The position numbers and the translations under genes are program-made. This document shows positions 24,188 through 34,979 of a stretch of 64,000 bases of DNA, piece by piece; positions within the stretch are counted from its first letter, which is position 1; each line of letters starts with the position of its first letter. Below the pieces are notes generated by a model that worked only from the letters and a program-made list of their open reading frames with translations, was not told the origin of the DNA and made no database searches. Source of the stretch: Zymoseptoria tritici IPO323 (lineage: Eukaryota; Ascomycota; Dothideomycetes; Mycosphaerellales; Mycosphaerellaceae); the NCBI RefSeq assembly GCF_000219625.1, contig NC_018203.1, positions 124,001 to 188,000 on the forward strand, read 5' to 3'.

Positions 24188-24840
24188 GACTCCACGTCCA
24201 CGTCATGAGATCGAGATAGCAGATATCGTCCAGCGCACTAGTGTCCGAAACGCTCAATCCACCACAGATGAACAACTTGTCGTCATGGAGGACTACCGAA
24301 TGTCTCGCACTCGCCCATTGATGTCTGGCTGTGTCCAATGCGCCGTCTCGATGTCGAAGATGACAACATCAGCAAGATGACTGCGATGCTCGTTCTCACC
24401 GCCATTTTTGAGCAGGTTTCTCTCCCTGCTACCAACACGAGATATGGTCCATTGTCCTGCAAAGTACCTGTGTTGTTTCCTCAATCTTGATCTTTCGGTT
24501 CGCCTCCAAAGTGCCCTGCGTGTGAAGCTCGGTCGTCCTCTCCGTTCCAAGTCGACTCCACCTACTACCCAAGCCCGTCCGTGAACACATCCCGAGACTG
24601 CTTGTCCTGCGTCCAGGAATCTTCCTGGCTTCTTCGTTCCCTTTCACCACGACCTGGAAGACCCGCGGCTTGTATTTGCGTGCTAAAAGGACTGTTCGAA
24701 GCGGACCTTCGCACAGCAGCATCGAGGAGTCCACGTCCTCGAGCTGGGACTACGCCGTCATCGTCATGCGTGGCCTTCGCTCGGATCGATTCTTTGTGGC
24801 GGCTGCGTGCATCGGGCCATGATTTGGACATCGAGAGGAG
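24010..24840 (-). pseudogene. Kelch-repeat protein relic
   Basis: On the minus strand one frame encodes DVVIFDIETAHWTQPDINGR. A frameshift near 24310 moves to a frame encoding ARHSVVLHDDKLFICGG, then DICYLDLMTWTW, RFEHSSWAWGKIW and a following Gly-rich turn. The D-x-F-x(n)-W spacing, the GG doublet after a hydrophobic strand and the H-S core are typical of kelch beta-propeller blades, which mediate protein-protein binding. An upstream part (24840-24430) is Arg/Lys-rich with LLARKYKPRVFQVVVKGNEE and may be the N-terminal region. At least one frameshift and a partial duplication at 23991-24187 make it non-functional as it stands. Confidence 0.55.
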
Positions 24841-24859
24841 GAGAGTTTCGCCAGGGGCC

Positions 24860-25760
24860 TGATGGTGGAATCAGAAGTGGTGGATCCTTGAAGTCATTCT
24901 TACAATATCAGATATTCCGCATGAGTGATTGTAGCAGATAATGCACAGCACCACACGCATCGTTATTATGCGGCGAGCATGTGAAGTGGGAGGTGCATGA
25001 CCTCGTCTCGTGAAGCTCGACTCGACTCGAGGTCTAGGTTGCCAGGGTCCACGAGATCAGCGCCGTTGAAAGCATGTCGTGTCAATCTTGACCTCACCTT
25101 CCCGCTTTTTGATGTCTTCCAAACTGAGCAGGTTGAAGCCTCATGGAAACATGGGAGGTTCCTGCCAGCGTCACTATCCCCGCGGTGCTAGCATCCTCCG
25201 CCATGTACGCCGCAGACCGTCTCTCTAATGATCAGCCAAAGAGATCTCCCTCGACCTTTTACGGTCCACTTCGAGCACCTTCTTCAGCAACAACTCCATA
25301 CGGCGAACGATGGCTGTTCCAAGTCCACCATATCTCGATCCTCTTCCGGCGCCCATAAAACCTCCGTCCTCCTACGTTCCAGATTCGAGTCGCACGAGAA
25401 AACCGCAGCGAAGAATACCGCCACACCCGACCGTTCACTGCCCTCCTCACGTTCTCCATCGCCGACAAGTCATCCAACCATCAGCTAGCACTGTGAATGA
25501 TATCAAGAGCCGTCGAAGCAAGCACCGTATACATACTCGACTTCAACCGAGATTCTAAGATTGATCCACTACTACACCATGGAAAAGAGGCTGATAATGA
25601 CTGAGGACAATTGCGGCGTGACAAGACAAAGCTTGTCGATTCCTACCCCACAGCAGGCTTGTGTGCTACAAGTCCAGCAAACATCCCGGCCAAGAAGATG
25701 GGAGGATCAAGAAGAACGGATAGGCGATGCGTGAGCCTCTCGCCCTGGCACAAGATCGAG
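24860..25760. other. Stretch without a convincing gene
   Basis: Only short overlapping frames rich in Ser, Arg and Pro occur here, without recognised motifs. There is no repeat structure beyond a TCGACTCGA run near 25018, and no RIP signature. Confidence 0.4.
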
Positions 25761-25761
25761 C

Positions 25762-25904
25762 ATGTGCTTCGCTTTGGCGAAGTTCTCATCTGTGACGAGA
25801 CCAGAGGCGACTGCCAAAGGTCCATGGAACGACATCGTGGCCGACAACATGTTCTTTATCCTCAAGGGGCATAGCTCGGTTCACGGCACTGCAACTCTTG
25901 CTAT
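25762..25904 (+). pseudogene. 143-bp duplicated coding-like segment, copy A
   Basis: This segment aligns without any gap to 42375-42517. Both keep the same open frame, starting MCFALAKFS and ending with LAM, and share VTRPEATA, PWN, ADN and ILKGH. Many differences fall at third codon positions (GAG/GAA, CAT/CAC, GCA/GCG, GCT/GCC), suggesting that both descend from translated sequence. The family is unknown. Downstream of copy A the frame stays open to about 26151, and a possible intron (GTGCGT..GCTGACGG..TCGCAG, about 25954-26011) leads towards the FHA fragment. Confidence 0.45.
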
Positions 25905-26026
25905 GACCATCGTCCAAGGAACAAAAGGACGCTTTGCGTTGAACCTCTCTGAAAGTGCGTCTCAATCTGACCTCGTCGCCGCTATATGGCCTGATGCTGA
26001 CGGCGTAGTCGCAGGAACCCCCGGCG

Positions 26027-26360
26027 ATGCAGGGCGAAAGCGGCATTTTGGACGGCAAGCAGTCATGGCTGCGACCCGGATCGAAGCACCGTCTCGGCCA
26101 CACATCTGCCGAAAGCGATGCCGCACGGCGCATGCAGTACATCAACCGTGAAAGCGTCTCGCGCAAGCACCTCCTCCTTGGCGTCGCAGAATTCATCCCG
26201 GAGAAACCATTCACTCATTCGTACGTCTCGCTTGCGCCGCAACGGAAGTCTCGAAAACCGGTACCTACATCATTGAAGGAGAGACGGTCGGCGCATCGAA
26301 GACGCTCGAAGGTCGGAATTTCACAATCAAGCTCGGATCATGAGAGAGTAAATTTCAGAT
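26027..26360 (+). pseudogene. Nbs1/nibrin-like FHA domain fragment
   Basis: The frame from 26027 encodes ILDGKQSWLRPGSKHRLG, then SVSRKHLLLGVAEF. These correspond to the first strands and the R-K-H phosphopeptide-binding signature of an N-terminal FHA domain as in the MRN-complex subunit Nbs1. After a frameshift near 26235 the other half follows in a second frame: TEVSKTGTYI, GETVGASKTLEG, FTIKLGS and a TGA. Nbs1 proteins start with this FHA domain and use it in DNA double-strand-break signalling. Here the frameshift and the stop after about 105 residues leave a fragment without BRCT or Mre11-binding parts. Another small FHA protein is the alternative, but the LRPG motif favours Nbs1. Confidence 0.55.
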
Positions 26361-26696
26361 GCCCAGACTATCATTGCGGCAGGAACCCCTTCTTCGCTCG
26401 TCAGCCACGCAACGCCATATGGGCGCCAGCGCCAGGGAGACACGATTGCACGCGAACAGAGCGCCGAATTCACCGTTCAAGGTCGTTGACAAGCTCACTC
26501 CCTGGCTTCGAAAACGCAACATCACCGACACTGGTCTGGCTCCACTGTATCCTTGCATTGGTCCGGAAGATCCCATAATCTTCAGTCGGAGCATTCGCCT
26601 CATGCTTTCCCCGCTGAGAAAGACACATCACGACTTTTTCAACGAGAAGACCAAGACCATCCTCCAGAGGCTCACAGCCTAGCTTTGATGTTCCCG

Positions 26697-26960
26697 GTGG
26701 TCCTCTCGCTCCTGGCATTCATTTCGACTATCGAACGACTGCTCTCGAGAAGCGTTCGCGGTCCCGGTGGCTCTCTTGCTCCCGGCGTGGCAGTCGACCA
26801 TCGAACGACTGCTCTTAAGAAACATTCGTACGAGACGTATAAGCTACAGTTTGATGTTCTCGGCAGCCCTCCTGCTCCCGGCGTGGAAGGTGACCATCGA
26901 ATGACTGTTCTTGGGAAACACTCGCAGGAGACGTATCTGCCGCAGATTGAGCCGGTACTG
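26697..26960 (+). repeat. Tandem repeat, unit 69-96 bp, three copies
   Basis: Units begin at 26697, 26766 and 26862. Each carries CTCGCTCCTGGC or CTTGCTCCCGGCGTGG, then GACTATCGAACGACTGCTCT or a close variant. Units 2 and 3 are 96 bp (32 codons) and stay in frame, encoding PGVAVDHRTTALKKHSYETY and PGVEGDHRMTVLGKHSQETY. Unit 1 lacks 27 bases. The protein-level conservation suggests a former repeat protein, though no intact gene remains. Confidence 0.75.
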
Positions 26961-27199
26961 TCACAACTCTGTGTACCCTATCGGTGACCATCCGAAGAAT
27001 CTTGCACCGCGGAACCACGCTCAGGCACCCTCGAGCTCTCCCATATGCATCATCATAACGTCGACCTCTCCTCCTTGTTGACGGCAGAGCTCCTCGCAGG
27101 AGAGGCGGAGAAAGATACGATGAGACCGGATACCACGGCAACCATGAGAATCGCGACGACCGCAACCGCAACAAGCAAGCACGCGGAGACCTTCGAACT

Positions 27200-27563
27200 G
27201 CCGTCAAGGATCATGAGCAGAGGAACGGCCCGCCGCATCCGTCTCAATCGACCTTCCCATCCTCCCAGGCCAAGCTTCGAGGCGCCGTCAAAGACCATGA
27301 GCAGAAGAACGGCCCACCGCATCTGTCTCGTCGACCTTGCCTTCCTCTCAGTCCAAGTCAACGACACAGTCCACGAATAAAGGACACGAGCCTCCGGTCA
27401 AACAAGGTTCGGCGTCCACGGTCGACTAGGTGAAGAGTCAAGTGACCCTCCCTTCCTCTCAGTCCGAATCGACGACGCAGTCCACGAATACAGGACACAG
27501 GCTTCCGCTCAAACAAAGTTCGGCGTCGATCCCTAATAAGATGAAGAGCTATCAGACACACCG
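27200..27563 (+). repeat. Two adjoining tandem duplications (93 bp and 111 bp units)
   Basis: GCCGTCAAGGATCATGAGCAG at 27200 recurs as GCCGTCAAAGACCATGAGCAG at 27293 (93-bp unit, 31 codons). TTCCTCTCAGTCC at 27342 recurs at 27453 (111-bp unit, 37 codons). The second pair encodes STTQSTNKGHEPPVKQ and STTQSTNTGHRLPLKQ in the same frame. Unit lengths divisible by three and conserved frames suggest decay from repetitive coding sequence. A further 40-bp echo (ACCGCGGAGGT..AAGGCTATCAAG) lies at 27560-27625. Confidence 0.75.
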
Positions 27564-27860
27564 CGGAGGTCTCAGGAGGACGGCAAGGCTATCAAGCGCA
27601 CCGCGGAGGTATCAAGGGGACGGCGAGCTGGCTCGCGAAGGTCAAGAGAGATCCTTCGACGATGAGCGACCAGGCTCGCAATATCAGCAGACTGTCATGG
27701 AAAGAGGGTCTGCTCCGCCATAGGACTTTCTCGGCGAGAATGACTTTGACAGCGATATCGATCGGGACGGTGGAGGGCGCAGTGAGGGTCGTGGCTGTGA
27801 AGGCGCGTCGTGTATAGCACGGCAGTTTGCACATGATCATTCCGCATTCCGGCCGCAGCC

Positions 27861-28265
27861 ATGGCCAATGTCATCGATCTTACCGGCGATGATGAAAACG
27901 AGAAGTCTCGCGCCGGACTTCCTCTGCCGACAAAGCCTGGCTTCGTCAAGCGGTCGAGCAACATGGAATCTCGGTCACCGCAAGACCAAGTGCCGAGGGT
28001 GAAGTCGTTGAACCACGCATCGAACAAGGAGCAATGGATTCATTCTGGCTTTCCCATCTACCGGCATTCGACGTTTTGGAATTCGAGCCACCATCTCTGC
28101 AGATTGTGTATCATGCGTTGTATGCCATGCGATGCAATCTCTCCTGACGCTGACGAAGATGTCACTGATAACAGTATGCTCAACGACAAGCTATTCGACG
28201 GGATGACCATGGACAGTATGTGGCAATACTGCGACCGGCGACATTTTGCGGAACTGGTGTCTTAA
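27861..28265 (+). CDS. Hypothetical protein starting with a SUMO-interaction-like motif
   Basis: An ATG at 27861 opens a 134-codon frame whose first residues are MANVIDLTGDDENE. The V-I-D-L-T followed by acidic residues matches the core of a SUMO-interacting motif, which is common at the termini of fungal nuclear proteins. The middle has KPGFVKRSS, then a Cys-containing stretch (HHLCRLCIMRCMPC), then an acidic tail. No other domain is seen. The gene may be longer with introns, or a relic like its neighbours. The favourable ATG and the motif are the only support. Confidence 0.3.
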   Translation: MANVIDLTGDDENEKSRAGLPLPTKPGFVKRSSNMESRSPQDQVPRVKSLNHASNKEQWIHSGFPIYRHSTFWNSSHHLCRLCIMRCMPCDAISPDADEDVTDNSMLNDKLFDGMTMDSMWQYCDRRHFAELVS

Positions 28266-28269
28266 CTCA

Positions 28270-29414
28270 CGGAGGTAGTTCGGTATAAGGCGCAAGATCA
28301 CCTGATCGCGGAGATGGCGGCCATTGAGCTCGCTTCGAACTGCGTGTCTCGTTTCAACCTTCCTATTCATTCCCGTCGGGCATGCATTGTACCGAAACCT
28401 CCAAGTCTGGGCTGACGAATTGACAGCTACGTTGCCGTAAGCTCAACCTTCAACAGTGAGTTTCACAATACTTATTTATTCTTTGCTCAGCAGTGTTCAC
28501 TATTCTTCTGGATCGCCGTACCTTCTCGAACATCGTTACCTTAGACGATGAAAGCAGCAGCACAGCAGCATTGCACCGCCCTCGCGACCCCGTTTGACTC
28601 AAACGGCACGCTCACGCTCCGACCCGGCCACCTGGTTGCAAAGCAGCGTTTGTGTCACCTTGGCCCGCGCTCTCGGGACAACTTGACACTCCCGTCGCAC
28701 GAACCCATGTGAACTCCACCTGCGAACCGCTGTAAACTGGCGTTCGCGCAGTAGTTCATGAAGCCACCCGCCGAACTAGTTCGTAGCCCCATGCAGGGCA
28801 ACGGCTTCATTTCATGCCACACCTCCTTTAGCCAAATTGTACTGACCGGCTTCACACGCCGATAGAACTGGACAGCGCAACGCAGCGCATGTCATGGCAT
28901 TATAGGGCAACCGTCTCATTTCCCAGCCTATCCGATCCAGACCGCTTTACAGCTTACATCTCCGTCGACGACAACTTGACTTGGATCAACCGCTTTCATC
29001 TCCTCCATCATGTTCCCGTCCAATGCTACGCTGCACCCTGCCGTGGTTCCATGCCTCTGCACGGCGACGGCAGGACTCTTGCTGCCATCACTGGCGATGC
29101 TGAGGGAGGATCGGCCTTGGTGGGTGTGCCCATCGTCCAATCGTTCGGCCCATCGTTGTGGCCTGAACTGAAACCTGAAACCGCTCCTTCTCGCACACCT
29201 CCCTTCCTGTGTCGTTGTTCCTCATCTGAGTCGTTTCTCTTCTCCGACTGGAACATCTCAATACCGTTGCAGTGTCGCGGATCTTCGCTTGTTCTGGGTC
29301 GAGTGGTGGGCCAACATCTGTTTCACGGATCATTCAAGACAACCACGGACCATCTAAAACAATCACGGACCACCAAGCAATCACGGGCCATCTACACGAT
29401 CCACCTCGAGCATC
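28270..29414. other. Stretch without a convincing gene upstream of the 525-residue gene
   Basis: Short frames only. A pyrimidine-rich, TTTATTC-containing stretch at 28460-28510 could be intronic or promoter DNA. Just before the next gene there is a short direct repeat, ACAACCACGGACCATCTAAAACAATCACGGACCA, repeated three times in shortened form (29337-29390). It may lie in that gene's promoter or leader. Confidence 0.4.
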
Positions 29415-30992
29415 ATGCCCAGGCCACAGGTCGCCTTGCAAGCGGTGCACGAATACTACGGCGAACAGTTGGGAATCATGGGTAAGGGCGTCGCCGAGCT
29501 CAACCTTGCCATCGCTGACTCCCGCACAGATGCCCTCAACGCCGTCAAAGCCCTCTCATGCCCTCTTCAAATCCACCAAAAAGGCGGCGTCAACCTCTGC
29601 CAAAACGCCATCGGATTTGAGCGCACATCACGCATCCTACAACTGCTGGACGACTTGCACTTTCACAAATACGTCGCCTCAACTTCCACCTCCCTCTACA
29701 CAACGGATGCGATCCTCCGCGACACCATTCTAATCGTTCAGTTTTCGTTTTGCCGCAAGCACGATGCGGAGCACTACCCTGGAGAATTCAAGAATAGGTT
29801 TGAGACTGTGTTTGACCGAGCGCGGCAGTGTCCGATCTTCCAGGTGGAGGAGGTGGCGGGACATCGGGGTGGCAAGTGGGGTGATGACAGGGTGAGGAAG
29901 CTGGTGGAGGTTGTTGAGGAGTCTGGGACGGGAGTCGTGGTGAAGGGAAAGGGAAAGGGAAGGAGAATGTCTTTAGTGATGGAAGAGGGGAATGGAAAGA
30001 GGAGGCGTTCGGAGCGACAATGTTCAAGCAGAGGAGGTGGAAGTGACAGTGATGGGCGCAGAGACTCTGTGCTGTCGCAGGATGTCTCCAATGAGCCATA
30101 CTGGCTCTCCGGCGATGCGAGCTTTGGAAGCGAACGTCTACTCTCTACAACCACGGATTCTGGCCGCAGGGACTCTGTCCAACCGCAAGGCGCGCAAGCT
30201 TTTCCGACGCAGCAGGAGTGCCTCGTTCAGTACCAGCCGCAGCAGTTTCCGACACAGCAGGAGTCTCTGGTTCAGTATCAGCCGCAGAGCGCCCAGTTCA
30301 TTCCGACACAGCAGGAGGCTCTCTTTCAGTCCCAGCCGCAGCATTCAACGTCGATGGTGAACGTCGACCCGGCGTCCTTCACACCCCACCAACCAGATCC
30401 GTGGACCAGCGACTTGTCCAACAACATCGTCTATGCCAATCAGTCGGCTGGCAATTCCAGCTTGCAGCCCTTCTCCACGGCTGCCAACGAGACACCCTGC
30501 CAATCCGCACCATTCGAGACATCTACCGAATTGGCACCATTCATGGACTCCGGCCTGGACTTCGACCCGTCGAACACCATCGATTACAACGATAATTCGG
30601 CTGGCAATTCCAGCTCGCAGCTCTCCTCCACGGCGTCTACCGAGGCATGCTACGAATCGGCACCATACGTGGACTCCAACGAGCAATTCGACCCCAATTT
30701 CTCATTCAACTACTGCTTCCCAATCGACCTTGGCTTCCCGGCCGACACCAACTTCGCAAACGACTCCAACTTGCCGAACGACACCAACCTCCCAAACAAC
30801 TCTAACCTCCCACAAAACTTCGACCTTCTGAACAACTTCAGCCTCCCGGCCAACTCCACTTTCGCAAATGACTCCCAATTCCCAAACGACTCCAGCTCTC
30901 AGTCCAACACCGACTTCCTTGTTAATCAACAGACCATGACTTCCAATGGGTTGCTCGCCGTCGGGGAGGAGAGCGATTCAGTCCAAGCATAG
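29415..30992 (+). CDS. Hypothetical protein with repetitive Gln- and Asn-rich C-terminal half, 525 residues
   Basis: An uninterrupted frame starts at an ATG (MPRPQVALQAVHEYYG) and ends at a TAG at 30990. Residues 1-150 look folded, with mixed hydrophobic helices (LLDDLHFHKYVAS, DTILIVQFSFCRKH). Residues about 180-205 hold basic clusters (GKGKGRR, KRRRSER) that could be nuclear localisation signals. Residues about 257-308 contain three tandem repeats built on FPTQQE-LVQYQPQ. Residues about 438-498 are Asn-rich with tandem NDTNLPN/NNSNLPQ units. The remainder is Ser/Asp/Asn-rich and acidic. A nuclear regulatory protein with a low-complexity activation-type tail is a reasonable inference, but no DNA-binding domain is visible. 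Confidence 0.65.
   Translation: MPRPQVALQAVHEYYGEQLGIMGKGVAELNLAIADSRTDALNAVKALSCPLQIHQKGGVNLCQNAIGFERTSRILQLLDDLHFHKYVASTSTSLYTTDAILRDTILIVQFSFCRKHDAEHYPGEFKNRFETVFDRARQCPIFQVEEVAGHRGGKWGDDRVRKLVEVVEESGTGVVVKGKGKGRRMSLVMEEGNGKRRRSERQCSSRGGGSDSDGRRDSVLSQDVSNEPYWLSGDASFGSERLLSTTTDSGRRDSVQPQGAQAFPTQQECLVQYQPQQFPTQQESLVQYQPQSAQFIPTQQEALFQSQPQHSTSMVNVDPASFTPHQPDPWTSDLSNNIVYANQSAGNSSLQPFSTAANETPCQSAPFETSTELAPFMDSGLDFDPSNTIDYNDNSAGNSSSQLSSTASTEACYESAPYVDSNEQFDPNFSFNYCFPIDLGFPADTNFANDSNLPNDTNLPNNSNLPQNFDLLNNFSLPANSTFANDSQFPNDSSSQSNTDFLVNQQTMTSNGLLAVGEESDSVQA
30190..30345 (+). repeat. In-frame tandem repeat within the 525-residue gene
   Basis: Three units of 42-51 bp carry CCGACGCAGCAGGAG or CCGACACAGCAGGAG and CAGTACCAGCCGCAG or close variants. 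They encode FPTQQE followed by LVQYQPQ-like segments. Length differences are multiples of three, consistent with selection on the frame. Confidence 0.8.
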
Positions 30993-31989
30993 GACAGTGG
31001 CAACGGCGAGCTCCCACTTCGTACGATCCCATCCCAGATGCGGCGAGACTCGCATTCCACAACAACGTTTTCGATCCGGTAAACGATGCATGTGAACGAG
31101 GCAGGATATGAGACGGGAGGTGGAACGGCTGCATGAGATGATGATGAATACGAAGGAGACGCAGGACGTGTGATGAGAGATGGAACGACTGCATACGCCG
31201 CATGATGAATACGAATGAGACATACGATATATGAAGGGAGGTGGGATTTTTTTCTCTTTTTCGTGTGGATTGATGATACCCGACGGATGATGATGTTACG
31301 ACGGACAATGCATGCGATGGGACCATGGTCTCCTTGCACGAGACCTAGGAAGTAGAAAGATAGACCTGATAGATGATTTACTTCCATATGACCAACACAC
31401 ATCTCGATTCTGTGTCGTGAACATTGCCTTGACACCGACTCCTATATATCCAAGACGACGGCGGGGTCGGGACGCCAAGACTTCGACTTCGACTTCGGAC
31501 CTGGAGAGCTGCTTCTTCGTGGATCGCTATCATCTCCATCACTACTACCTTGCCTTGTTCCTGGGCAACGAAGTCTCGCACGATGGCAACTTCGCTTTAT
31601 CACAATCGCAATCATGCCTTGAGCATCCCGCAGAACATGATCGAAACGAAAGAAACAGTCGGCAGACGTCACGACGATGCCCTTCTGCGCAGCCAACGCC
31701 TACGGAGACTCGATACGCATACAACAGCGTACTCGTCAATCGTCATCCCGAATTCCCAGCACAAACACCACATCCACGACTGCTTCTTCAAGCCGTAGCA
31801 GAAGATCGAGCATACCGAATCGGATCGAGTTTGGGGCGGGCTCGCATGGACGTGCTCAGTCCACCACCGACTTGAGACGTGCAAGCAATTCGACGATCGA
31901 CCTCGTGCACATCGTCCTACCTTCTTTACTCTTGAAGACGGCAAGAATACACGCATGAGACGATAGAGGGACCACATCCACGGATCCAG
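30993..31989. other. Stretch without a convincing gene; short ATG ATG AAT ACG repeats
   Basis: Between 31110 and 31225 the words GAGATGATGATGAATACGA, GGAGGTGGAACGGCTGCAT and GAGATGGAACGACTGCAT recur, a small diverged tandem duplication of about 70 bp. From about 31680 to 31960 a Ser/Thr/Arg-rich frame (NTTSTTASSSRSRRSSIPN) may be the N-terminal part of the coiled-coil relic that follows. Confidence 0.4.
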
Positions 31990-32842
31990 GGACCTTCACA
32001 TCGTGCATACCTTCTCCCTCAGCCTCCAATCGAGACGACTTCCAGGCTTCTGGCAAGGAATTGGAGGAGCAACTCGAGACGGATGTCGTGACCGCGGAAA
32101 AGAACGAGCTCAAATGGAAGCAGCAGGTGGAGAAGCTGACTTCAGACGTGGAAGAATGGAAAGAAAAACACAAGAAAGCAAAGGCAGAGGCGCATACGGC
32201 TCAGAACACGCTGCAGAGAGAGATCACTACGATGTGCGAGAGCAGAATCTCGCAGCTTTCGAGCGCCCACTTGCAAGCTTACTGCGGCTGCGAAGTCCAT
32301 CCGTTCACCTCATACAAGAGCAGAGGCCCGAAGCCTGAGTCAGTCCATGGCATATCATGGAGCTGTTCAGTGATGACCATCGCACACTTTGACGACCATC
32401 TTGACCTCAGCTGGGACATCCAGTGGTCGTCGTTCTGCCTCAAGCTCATTGAAAGTCCGAGGAAGAAAGACTCACACGTGGGTACTCCATTGATGCGGTC
32501 GTGTCGCCTGCCCAATACTGATATGTGTAACAGTCCTCCTCTCCGAATCACTATCACCTCAACCGACCACACCAATCATTACGCCGGCCGCCAGCCTCAG
32601 AGCTCTTCACCGCACTCATTGTACTACGCACAGTATCGAGCAAGCACGCGAGATCAATGGAGTCTTTGAGGGAAGAGGACGAACAGCCTGCACGCAAACA
32701 GACAACATCAAGACACTCGCGCGCAGAAGCAACACCCGCAAGAGCTAGCCCCGCAAAATACTCGCCTTTCTCCGATCAAAACGTCTTCGAGAAGTCTGGA
32801 GGCTCCCCACCAGCACCACAACAATCAGAATCTGAACGTTGA
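31990..32842 (+). pseudogene. Coiled-coil protein relic
   Basis: A frame from about 31990 encodes a short Ser/Pro-rich lead and then a strongly heptad-like segment (ELEEQLETDVVTAEKNELKW, KLTSDVEEWKEKHKKAKAE) to about 32270. It then degrades into unrelated-looking sequence. A second frame at 32657-32842 gives SMESLREEDEQPARKQ and a Pro/Ala/Ser tail ending SESER. Coiled-coil segments of this sort occur in many fungal structural and motor proteins, so no function can be assigned. The change of character in mid-frame suggests frameshifts or unrecognised introns. Confidence 0.4.
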
Positions 32843-33739
32843 CGTACCACTATGAGCACTATGAGCACTACCGCACGAGACGTCGAGAGACGCGCACGCG
32901 AGCTCAGACGACGAACGAATGATGTGAGGCAGTACAGGCCACAGGCAGATGATCCCGTTCCAGATGCCACCGCCGAGCCGCTCATTACTCCGTGGTGGCG
33001 CCATCTTGAGGATACGAGGAGAGTCAGGTCAAGGAGTTAGGTGGGGAAAGGTTGGTCTGCAGAGGCCAAGTGGGATGGTTGGCATGCAGAGGTTGAGTGA
33101 GATGAAAGAGAAAATCCCGTCAGAGGTCAGAAGGAAAGATATCCGTTCATAAGCAGATGAAGTGAAGGATTGCTAATACTCTTCCATCCGGCAGCCAAAC
33201 GTTCTGCGAAATCGAAATGCAGCCAACACAATAATTTCGCTGTTTCTATGTACCAGTGTGGGAGGTGAAAGGCAAGGCTATCGCTGCGACATCCCGTGGA
33301 GGAGACGTTGTGATGATACTACGATTTACTTGGGCGGCTCACTTGTGCTTCGAAGCACGAATACGATACGATTGGGAAGCTTCGGAGCACGAATTATACC
33401 GGAGAGGAACGAGATGATTGCTGGAGCATGGGCAAAGTCGGTCCAGCGATGTTCAGGCACCACGACTGTCAATTTCGAAGCGTTGTTCCGAGTTGGGAGT
33501 CGGACAACTGACAAGATGGATCGATTAGACTCGAAGGACTTCGGCCTGACCGCGCCATCGATACAAATAGAGACCACGCCGCCGGCATGACACGCGCCCA
33601 AGACTCTGCCACCGCACTCGACATCCCCACGATGTACCGTGCCCCTCCGTTGAGCTCAAAGAGCACGAGCGTCGGGAGATTGAGGCGCGCAATGATCAAG
33701 GTCCGGACGAAGGGAAGCGGTCAAACCTAGTCACATGTA

Positions 33740-34970
33740 CGACCCCAAAGGGTGGATTGGCAACCGGAACATCCACGAAGGAGCGAGTGGGCTGGAGAAG
33801 CTGGGCAAGCAGATGGACGCCGCTCAGATAGCCAAGGCATGGAAGATGCTGGAGAAGAAGTTAGCCAAGCAGATGGACGCTGCTCAGACAGCCAGGCATG
33901 GAAGATGCTGATTGAGATGAAGGATCAGGTGAAGATGGATGGCTGCAAGTAGACTCGAGTCTGGCGGAGAAATTCACCACACTTGAACAGGTCGGCAATG
34001 GACTGAAGGCATAGAACGCGAACCTGGCTGAGCAGATCAAGGAGCTGGCCCGCAAGCTTGCTAAAGAGCCTACGAGTGTTCCACGAACCGAGACTCCGAT
34101 TCTTGAGCAGACGCTCATCGCACAAGGAGATGGCATGAGGCCGGCAAGAGCAACATCCAGAACATCACAGCCTACTACCACAGCTCCATTGCCAGCTGGA
34201 GCCAGTCCAGTGGCGGAAGGCATGTGGCTTTACACCAACGCCAACGTCACCGCGGTCCAATTGACGTTCCGCAACCAGCACTCATTGTGCCGAATTTTGG
34301 ACAGCCGCCTCGCGGCCTTGAAGTGATCTCGAGCAACCGGAAAGCACTTCCGGCAGCTCCAAACATGAAGTCGATAGCCATCAAATACGTCAAGGTCAAC
34401 TAGGCCGAACGCGCCAAATTGCTGCAGAAGAGTAGCCCACACTCGGACGGCCCGTCGCAAAAGTCACGAAGCCGGAGTGGTCGAGATGCTGAGAGCAGTC
34501 TTGACGCATTCCTTGTCGGCACCCGCCAGCTGCACCAAAGAGAGTGACACTGTCGAGAGAAAGTAACCTGCACCAAGCGGATTTCAGAAGTCCCACGCAC
34601 CTGTGGCTTGGAAGCCAAAGCCCGAGACGGCAGTTGCTGCCCTTCCAGTAGCTGCCCTCTCGCGCAACGCCAGGCTGAGGCTCGGTGCGGCAGCGCAGCA
34701 AGAACCTCGAGTCGCCTGTCGTACGTTCCGGTCGTGGTCGGGTCGAGGTCGAAGAGTCCATCGAACGCTCAGATGGCGAGGAGGAAGAAAGGCAAGATGG
34801 CAAGGAGGAGGAAGAGATGCAAGATAGCGCGGCGGAGGAGGAGAAGCAAGATGACGTCCGAGGGTATGCAGTGGGTGGACACTTATGAGACAAAAGCGAC
34901 CTGCACCAAGAGAAGTCAATCTGCAACGAGCGATGCCATTTCAGAGCGAAGACATGATTCGATCAACAAT
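33740..34970 (+). pseudogene. Coiled-coil and charged-repeat protein relic
   Basis: Protein-like segments appear in order on the plus strand: LEKLGKQMDAAQIAKAWKM and its tandem copy (33791-33905), LEQVGNGLKA-stop-NANLAEQIKELARKLAKE (33980-34070), a Thr/Pro/Ala stretch to about 34220, MKSIAIKYVKVN-stop-AERAKLLQKSS (34364-34440), and an acidic, Glu/Asp-rich segment or, in another frame, an Arg/Lys-rich one (34685-34870). The two in-frame stops are TAG where a Gln codon (CAG) fits. The whole looks like a decayed long coiled-coil gene. The family is unknown. Confidence 0.4.
33791..33935 (+). repeat. 57-bp tandem duplication encoding a coiled-coil repeat
   Basis: GCTGGAGAAGCTGGGCAAGC at 33791 recurs as GCTGGAGAAGAAGTTAGCCA at 33848. 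Both are followed by AGCAGATGGACGC and CTCAGA, and a third, more diverged start occurs near 33907. The unit of 19 codons encodes K-x-x-KQMDAAQ-x-A. Confidence 0.8.
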
Positions 34971-34979
34971 TATTGACTC

